From NCBI RefSeq assembly GCF_040656415.1, contig NZ_JBFAMC010000002.1, positions 372,001 through 436,000 on the forward strand: 64,000 bases of DNA. Reading direction: 5' to 3'. Under the pieces are notes generated by a model. That model had not been told where the DNA came from. It did no database searches and saw nothing but the letters and a program-made list of their open reading frames with translations. The first letter of the stretch is position 1. Every line of letters begins with the position of its first letter. Shown here piece by piece: positions 59,109 through 64,000 of this stretch. Position numbers and translations under genes: made by a program. Source of the stretch: Rhodococcus_F sp040656415 (GTDB lineage Bacteria; Actinomycetota; Actinomycetes; Mycobacteriales; Mycobacteriaceae).

Positions 59109-60661
59109 CCCGGGCCGAATCGACGCAGGTGCCGACCAGGGCGACGATGATCTTGGCGACGCTCATTCTCGTTGCGGCCGTTGCCAACCTGAACCTTGCG
59201 GTCGCGAACGTCGCGCTGCCCGACATCGGTCGAGCGTTCGACGCGAGCCAGACGCAGCTGAACCTCGTCGCGGTCGGATACTCTCTGGGGCTCGCGGCGT
59301 CGGTACTCTATTTCGGCGCACTGGGTGACCGCTACGGACGCAAACAGATGCTGGTGTTCGGCATGGCGCTGTCGCTGCCGGCGTCGGCGATCGCGGGGTT
59401 TGCCGGCACCGTCGAAATACTCTTCCTCGCTCGTGTGCTCGGTGGTGTCGCCGCAGGATTGGCGTTCCCCACGACGCTCGCGCTCATCACCGCGTTGTGG
59501 TCGGGCCCCCCCAGGACGAAAGCGATAGCCCTGTGGTCGGCGCTGGGCGGGGCGATCTCCGCGCTCGGGCCGATCATTTCGGGTGCGCTGCTCGAACGGT
59601 TCCCGTGGGGCTCGGTCTTCCTGGTGACACTTCCCCTGGCCGTCCTTGCGCTCGTATGTGCTCTCGTATGGGTTCCCGCGCACGTCAACGAGACGACAGA
59701 TCCCGTCGACAATCTTGGCGGCATGATCTCGGTTGTCTTCATCGCCGCCCTCGTCCTGGCGATCAATTTCGCACCTGTAGACGGTGCGGGGGCCACCGCC
59801 ATCGGGTTGGGTCTGATTGCCCTGGCTGCGGGTGCGGCATTCTTCCTGCAGCAACACCGCGCAGCGCACCCACTGTTCGACCTGCATGTCGCGTCCCGTC
59901 CGACGTTCTGGGTGGCCGCGGTCGCCGGGTTGGTCGTATTCGGCTCGCTCATGGGCGCCATGTTCATCGGGCAGCAGTTCCTCCAGAACGTTCTCGGCTA
60001 CTCGACGCTCGCTGCCGGGTCTGCGATCATTCCGGCCGCCGTCGCGATGGTCTTCGTCGCGCCCCGGTCCGCGATACTCGTCGAATCGCACGGCTCCCGG
60101 TTCACACTGTTGCTCGGGTATCTGTTCGTAGTACTCGGGTTGTTGGTCGCATTGCTGTGGTGGAACGAGAATGCGAACTACCTCCAGGTCGCTACCGCCT
60201 ACACGCTGGTCGGCATCGGAGTCGGCTTCGCGGGGACCCCGGCTTCGCGATCACTCACCGGTTCGGTGCCCGTGTCGCGGGTGGGCATGGCGTCCGGTAC
60301 CTCCGACCTCCAACGCGACCTGGGCGGAGCGATCATGCAGTCGATTCTCGGTGCTGTGCTCACCGCAGGCTATGCCAAGTCGCTATCGGCAGCTATCGCC
60401 GCCTCACCGGAGGCAAGTCAGGTAACCCCGGAAACGCAAGCTGCGCTGACGAAGTCGTACTCGAGTGCCGTTGTGCTCGCGGAACGCTATCCGCAGTACG
60501 CCGACCAGATCATTTCTGCAGCGCGTACTGCTTTTCTCGCCGGTGACAACCGCGCATACCTTGCCGCGATCCTGGTGGTGTGTGCCGGAGCTGCGTTGGT
60601 GTTCTTCTGCTTCCCACACCGCGACGAGGAGAAGCGGATGTTGGCCGAATACGCAATGTGA
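59105..60661 (+). CDS. MFS transporter, DHA2 (14-span) drug exporter type
   Basis: A 518-residue protein with about fourteen spans. NLAVANVALPDIGRAFDASQ is the conserved first loop of drug:proton antiporters, and LGDRYGRKQMLVFGMAL is the motif A loop. Fourteen spans with a large late loop (437-480) fit the EmrB/QacA type. GTG 59105 overlaps the antiporter stop, so the two transporters are coupled. Confidence 0.92.
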   Translation: MTRAESTQVPTRATMILATLILVAAVANLNLAVANVALPDIGRAFDASQTQLNLVAVGYSLGLAASVLYFGALGDRYGRKQMLVFGMALSLPASAIAGFAGTVEILFLARVLGGVAAGLAFPTTLALITALWSGPPRTKAIALWSALGGAISALGPIISGALLERFPWGSVFLVTLPLAVLALVCALVWVPAHVNETTDPVDNLGGMISVVFIAALVLAINFAPVDGAGATAIGLGLIALAAGAAFFLQQHRAAHPLFDLHVASRPTFWVAAVAGLVVFGSLMGAMFIGQQFLQNVLGYSTLAAGSAIIPAAVAMVFVAPRSAILVESHGSRFTLLLGYLFVVLGLLVALLWWNENANYLQVATAYTLVGIGVGFAGTPASRSLTGSVPVSRVGMASGTSDLQRDLGGAIMQSILGAVLTAGYAKSLSAAIAASPEASQVTPETQAALTKSYSSAVVLAERYPQYADQIISAARTAFLAGDNRAYLAAILVVCAGAALVFFCFPHRDEEKRMLAEYAM

Positions 60662-60736
60662 TGACGGCAACACCTTGTGGCGCGAGAAGTGCCGAAAGGC
60701 GGATTGGTCCAAACATCACGGAGTAACTTTTTCAAG

Positions 60737-62008
60737 ATGACAGCTCATTCCGTGATCAAGACGAATCGACGACGAACTCTGGCCGCGGTCGCAACCGCGT
60801 TGCTGCTGGTTCTTGGGGCGGCGTGCTCGGGCGGCTCGTCTTCGACGGATGGCTCAGCAACCTCCACCGAGGCGCAATCGAGCCCTGGCGCCGGAACGCA
60901 GCTTGACTCCGCTATTGCCGACCGCATCGACGCGGCTATCGGGAACACGATGACGATGGCATCGATTCCCGGCGCGATCGTGGGCGTCTGGGGACCGGAC
61001 GGCAACTACGTCAGGGCGTTGGGTGTAGCCGACAAGACGTTGGGGTCCCCCATGGAGACCGACTTCTACAGCAGAATAGGCAGTGTCACAAAAACATTCA
61101 CCGTTACCGCTGTGTTGCAGCTAGTCGACGAAGGCCTCGTCGCCCTCGATGATCCGATCTCGATGTACGTCGAGGGTGTGCCATCGGGTGATGAGATCAC
61201 CCTGCGTCAACTCGCGCGGATGCAAAGCGGGCTCGCTAACTACACGGCGAGCGAGGAGTTCCAACAGGCGCTGTTTGCCGATCCCGAAGCCAACTTCACT
61301 CCGCAACAACTCCTGGACTACGCCTTTGCCCGGCCCGCGACATTCCCGCCTGGACAGGGATTGGAGTATTCCAATACGAACACGATTCTTCTCGGACTTG
61401 TCGTCGAGAACGTCAGCGGAATGCCGTTGCCGGAGTATCTGAGTCAGAAGATCACCCAGCCGATGAACATGGAACACACGAGTCTGCCTGTCACCAATGC
61501 GTTTCCGGAACCACATCCGACTGGCTACACCCACCAGACCGCTGACGGTGAGGAAGCGGTATCTACGGACTGGAATCCGTCATGGGGAGGGGCGGCGGGA
61601 GCGATGATTTCGACCCTCGACGACCTTCGCGTTTGGACTCCTGCCCTGGCTACCGGAGCGTTGCTGCAGCCGGAGACTCAGGCGCAGCGGCTCGAGATGG
61701 TGACTGTGCAGGGTGTGCCGTCCGAGATCAGCTACGGGCTGGGGATCTTCGACGTCGGGGGCTGGCTCGGGCACAACGGCAGCATCCCCGGCTACCAGAC
61801 CGTATCTGTGTATCTCCCGGAGAGGGAAACGACTCTCGTGATCATGATCAACAGCGACATCCCCTACGAGGGAAACGAGCCCAGCGCGATGCTCGCCCAG
61901 GCGATCACGGAGATCATCTCCCCGGAACACGTCTACCGACTCGGCTCCGACGTCGAGGAACCGGACCTGTCGATCTCGGAAACACCTGTACCAGTTCCCA
62001 CCCGCTGA
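60737..62008 (+). CDS. Beta-lactamase-family serine hydrolase, lipoprotein
   Basis: A 423-residue exported protein. The lipobox LGAAC places the lipid on Cys30 after a basic leader. The penicillin-binding fold has SVTK at 116-119, YSN in LEYSNTNTI and HNG in LGHNGSIPGY. This is the class C/D-alanyl-D-alanine carboxypeptidase/esterase group; the actual substrate is not known. ATG 60737 is chosen because it gives a proper lipoprotein signal; a GTG 20 codons upstream exists. Same direction as the transporter pair, 75 bases on. Confidence 0.88.
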   Translation: MTAHSVIKTNRRRTLAAVATALLLVLGAACSGGSSSTDGSATSTEAQSSPGAGTQLDSAIADRIDAAIGNTMTMASIPGAIVGVWGPDGNYVRALGVADKTLGSPMETDFYSRIGSVTKTFTVTAVLQLVDEGLVALDDPISMYVEGVPSGDEITLRQLARMQSGLANYTASEEFQQALFADPEANFTPQQLLDYAFARPATFPPGQGLEYSNTNTILLGLVVENVSGMPLPEYLSQKITQPMNMEHTSLPVTNAFPEPHPTGYTHQTADGEEAVSTDWNPSWGGAAGAMISTLDDLRVWTPALATGALLQPETQAQRLEMVTVQGVPSEISYGLGIFDVGGWLGHNGSIPGYQTVSVYLPERETTLVIMINSDIPYEGNEPSAMLAQAITEIISPEHVYRLGSDVEEPDLSISETPVPVPTR

Positions 62009-62054
62009 CCGACCTGCTCGAGCCGGACAGTCGCGCGGCAGCAGGTTGGATATG

Positions 62055-62711
62055 TCAGCCCCGACGAACGCCGTAGAGCACGGAGTCACGGATGGTGACC
62101 GATTTCCCTTCGGGGTTGAGCGCCTCGCGCGTCGGTTCTGCGCACACGAGGATTTCCCAGTCGTCAGGATCCAGCGCGGCAGCAATCTGATCTGCCGTGA
62201 ACAGCAGATCTGGGAAATCGAATCTGCCTACGGAGGTTTGCAAGTCGGACGGATGGTGACCCACGATGAGGAGTCGCCCGCCGGGCCGCACTGCCGCTGC
62301 CAAACGTCTGTGCAACGTTTGGCGGTCCGATGCGGGCACATGAATGAAGTGTGCAGACACGAAATCGAAGCGGTGGGAGGGGGATTCCCAGGTACGGAGG
62401 TCGGTCTGCTTCCACGACGTGCGGTCCGCGATCTCGGCGCCGGCCTCCGCGGCCCGCGCGGCTGCACGGGTCAATGCGACCGGCGACACGTCCAACCCGG
62501 TGACGTTCCACCCGCGGGAGGCTAGCCAGATGGCGTCGGCGCCCTCACCGCAGCCGACGTCGAGGGCGTTTCCGGGTGCGACGTCCACCAACCGTTCGAC
62601 CAGGTGCGGATTGGGTTTCCCACTCCACACTGCTGGAGTCGAGTCGTATTTCGCATCCCAGAACTCCTGGCTGCAGAGAGTGGTCGCGTCCAGTGCATGG
62701 TCCTGTGTCAT
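62055..62711 (-). CDS. SAM-dependent methyltransferase, probable member of the XRE-cupin regulon
   Basis: A 218-residue class I methyltransferase: FWDAKYDSTPAVWSGKPNPH at 17-36, SAM loop ALDVGCGEGADAIWLASRG, GLDVSPVALTRAA, and VGHHPSDLQ. The FWD..Y....WSG.PN start is the type often adjacent to CxxC flavoprotein and XRE-cupin regulator genes in other actinobacteria. Here it lies 44 kb from them, but its upstream region has the same inverted repeat (62753-62769). Substrate unknown. Confidence 0.88.
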   Translation of the reverse strand: MTQDHALDATTLCSQEFWDAKYDSTPAVWSGKPNPHLVERLVDVAPGNALDVGCGEGADAIWLASRGWNVTGLDVSPVALTRAAARAAEAGAEIADRTSWKQTDLRTWESPSHRFDFVSAHFIHVPASDRQTLHRRLAAAVRPGGRLLIVGHHPSDLQTSVGRFDFPDLLFTADQIAAALDPDDWEILVCAEPTREALNPEGKSVTIRDSVLYGVRRG

Positions 62712-62752
62712 GGCACCACTGTGAGTGAGCAGACCCGTGATCCGAAAATTCT

Positions 62753-62769
62753 ATTGCCGAAATGGCAAA
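62753..62769. promoter_or_regulatory. 17-bp inverted repeat matching the XRE-cupin operator
   Basis: ATTGCC-GAAAT-GGCAAA, 15 of 17 bases equal to 18879-18895, placed 42-58 bases upstream of the methyltransferase start where promoter elements would be. Confidence 0.75.
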
Positions 62770-62774
62770 GAAAT

Positions 62775-63041
62775 TCAGCGGCTCTGGAACGTGAAGATGC
62801 GGCAGCCTTTCATGTTCGCCGCCGCTACAACCCCGTCGGCTCCCATTTGATCACCCCGGGCGGCAAGGTTGTTGGCCAGAGTGGCTTGGTCGTCGCAGAA
62901 GTCCTGATCGTCTGGGTCGAAAGGGGGGTTGCTGATGTATGTTTCGTCCTGCACTGCCACTGCGACCGGCGCGAGGCTGATGAGTGGAGCCACGACCGCT
63001 GCAATCGCAATCACGGCCGACGTCAGAGTGCGGCGAATCAT
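62775..63041 (-). CDS. Small exported protein
   Basis: An 88-residue protein. An AGGAGG site is followed by two ATG codons; 63041 is taken. Signal peptide MIRRTLTSAVIAIAAVVAPL to about AVA (30). The mature part of about 58 residues has two cysteines (DQDFCDDQATLANN, MKGCRIFTFQSR), which could form one disulfide, and resembles small DUF732-type exported proteins only loosely. Function unknown. Confidence 0.7.
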   Translation of the reverse strand: MIRRTLTSAVIAIAAVVAPLISLAPVAVAVQDETYISNPPFDPDDQDFCDDQATLANNLAARGDQMGADGVVAAANMKGCRIFTFQSR

Positions 63042-63152
63042 CATCCTCCTTCGGCGTTCGCGAGGATTTGCCGTTAACACCATCCTGCACTGATTCGTAG
63101 CCGACCACCATACCCTGCAGGTGTAGGATGCGCGACAGCTCGTAGTGCGCGG

Positions 63153-63572
63153 TCACCGAACCTTCGGATCGGCTTCGTTCAAGACCTCTTGAACCCTGTT
63201 CGCGGCCGTGACCGGATTCTCGTGTTCCCAGATGCGTATCACGGTCCACCCGGCTTCTTCGAGTCGAGCGTCGGTGTCGCGGTCCCTTGTCACGTTACCG
63301 GCGAGCTTGTCGGCCCACCACTGTGCATTGTTCTTGGGGAAAGTAGCGTGCTGCGGGCAACTGTGCCAGAAGCACCCGTCCACGTATACAGCCACCATTC
63401 GGCGTGGAAATACCAGGTCGGCGCGCCGTCGGATGCCCTTCACCGGGGCTCGGTCCACGAAATAGCGGACACCTCGCCGGTGCAGTTCTCGCCGTAGCAA
63501 GAGCTCCGGTGCTGTGTCGCGTCGGCGCTGCGCCCGCATCCGGGCGCTGGTCGCGGGATCGGTGGCGGGCAT
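63153..63572 (-). CDS. vsr: Very-short-patch-repair (Vsr) endonuclease
   Basis: A 139-residue protein. RMRAQRRRDTAPELLLRREL, RRADLVFPRRMVAVYVDGCF, WHSCPQHATFPKNN and the metal-site residues (Asp in VDGCFWHxCP, His, Glu) match Vsr. It cuts beside T:G mismatches that arise when 5-methylcytosine is deaminated, starting repair. It follows the cytosine-5 methyltransferase gene by 26 bases, the expected partnership. Confidence 0.93.
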   Translation of the reverse strand: MPATDPATSARMRAQRRRDTAPELLLRRELHRRGVRYFVDRAPVKGIRRRADLVFPRRMVAVYVDGCFWHSCPQHATFPKNNAQWWADKLAGNVTRDRDTDARLEEAGWTVIRIWEHENPVTAANRVQEVLNEADPKVR

Positions 63573-63598
63573 CGCTGGGCGTGGGACCGTCTGTGGGT

Positions 63599-64000
63599 CT
63601 ATGCCGCGGCCACGGGGAAGCCACCCATGCGGTCGAGGTGACTCTCGACATCGTCGATGAACCCGGGAACGAACCGTAGATTGCCCATCCGCGCACGCTT
63701 GAGGAAACCCGCGGTTGCCCGGGCGGACAGCAGCCGGGAGTACTCGAGGAAGCCGCTGAGGTCCTCGTACGGTTCTTGCACCGGCCACGTAGAGGTGTGG
63801 ACACGAAAGGCCTGACCGTTCCTGCCCCATGCGGCGACGGGCCAGGCATCCCCGGGTGCGAGTGGCGTCTCGATGCCCTGCTCGTACGCGTCGGATTCGA
63901 CTAGCCGTCGTCCGACCCACGAGGCCATCCGCACGCTCACGGCGTTGCCGACCAACTTCCACCGATGACTGTCGCGGAATCCGGGAACGAGCGCGGCAGG
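63599..64000 (-). CDS. DNA cytosine-5 methyltransferase, C-terminal part (cut by window edge)
   Basis: 134 codons from the right edge to TAG 63599-63601. The reading SHRWKLVGNAVSVRMASWVG contains motif X (GNAV) of C5 methyltransferases, preceded by VPGFRDSHRW. The remaining 115 residues form an extra C-terminal region. The target sequence cannot be read from this part. Paired with Vsr; a restriction enzyme, if any, would be outside the window. Confidence 0.85.
   Translation of the reverse strand, partial: PAALVPGFRDSHRWKLVGNAVSVRMASWVGRRLVESDAYEQGIETPLAPGDAWPVAAWGRNGQAFRVHTSTWPVQEPYEDLSGFLEYSRLLSARATAGFLKRARMGNLRFVPGFIDDVESHLDRMGGFPVAAA

Overview
The window looks like chromosome from a GC-rich, mycolic-acid-containing actinomycete, most likely Rhodococcus or a close relative. 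The main reasons are a galactan assembly block (GlfT2, GlfT1, the Wzm/Wzt-type galactan exporter, the bacterial proteasome activator Bpa, then a class V aminotransferase-like protein and a quinone oxidoreductase) that resembles the Rv3777-Rv3783 and Rv3808 genes of Mycobacterium tuberculosis, a trehalose mycolyltransferase (antigen 85 family), a mycothiol-type DinB domain protein, and many GTG/TTG starts. Species assignment is inference from memory of these families.

Layout. 1-607: start of an NRPS gene running off the left edge, preceded by an AT-rich array of 15-bp tandem repeats and a 28-bp palindrome. 1489-5535: dispanin-like membrane protein, dTDP-rhamnose genes rmlC-rmlA with divergent rmlB, and a flippase-like membrane protein. 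5829-11291: SulP transporter, then a chain with 4-bp start/stop overlaps (small membrane protein, ABC ATPase, ABC permease, histidine kinase, response regulator), closed by a 75-bp scrap of another SulP gene. 11394-14718: DUF4236/TPR protein, TerD protein, seven-repeat YVTN propeller. 14953-28623: envelope sugar region with an LpxA-like acyltransferase divergent from a DegT aminotransferase and a Gfo/Idh dehydrogenase, a CxxC flavoprotein divergent from its probable XRE-cupin regulator, a YfhO-like membrane protein, a GT2 enzyme, GlfT2, a methyltransferase, GlfT1, Wzt and Wzm. 28655-32311: Bpa, aminotransferase-like protein, quinone oxidoreductase, MarR regulator.

Two small tRNA-bounded islands follow. 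Island 1 (32418-35781) sits in the 3' end of tRNA-Ser(UGA) between exact 22-bp repeats. It carries a decayed integrase plus two related secreted proteins. Island 2 (about 49469-53894) lies between tRNA-Arg(ACG) and a copy of its 3' end and terminator. It carries three more secreted proteins, a tiny HTH protein, a frameshifted gene and a single-pass membrane protein with tandem tryptophan motifs. The two islands share homologous secreted cargo although they use different tRNAs.

Between and after them are: a TetR-controlled set of three methyltransferases and a deiodinase-like thioredoxin-fold protein (36609-40417); a GIY-YIG-like protein coupled to a protein with an internal duplication (40511-42375); an ArsR-led operon (44054-46185); a mycolyltransferase, the Pat aminotransferase and a dienelactone-hydrolase-like protein (46329-49201); a P450 and small accessory genes (54119-57690); an antiporter/MFS pair and a beta-lactamase-like lipoprotein (57852-62008); a SAM methyltransferase whose promoter carries the same 17-bp inverted repeat as the XRE-cupin regulator 44 kb away; and, at the right edge, a Vsr endonuclease behind a cytosine-5 DNA methyltransferase.
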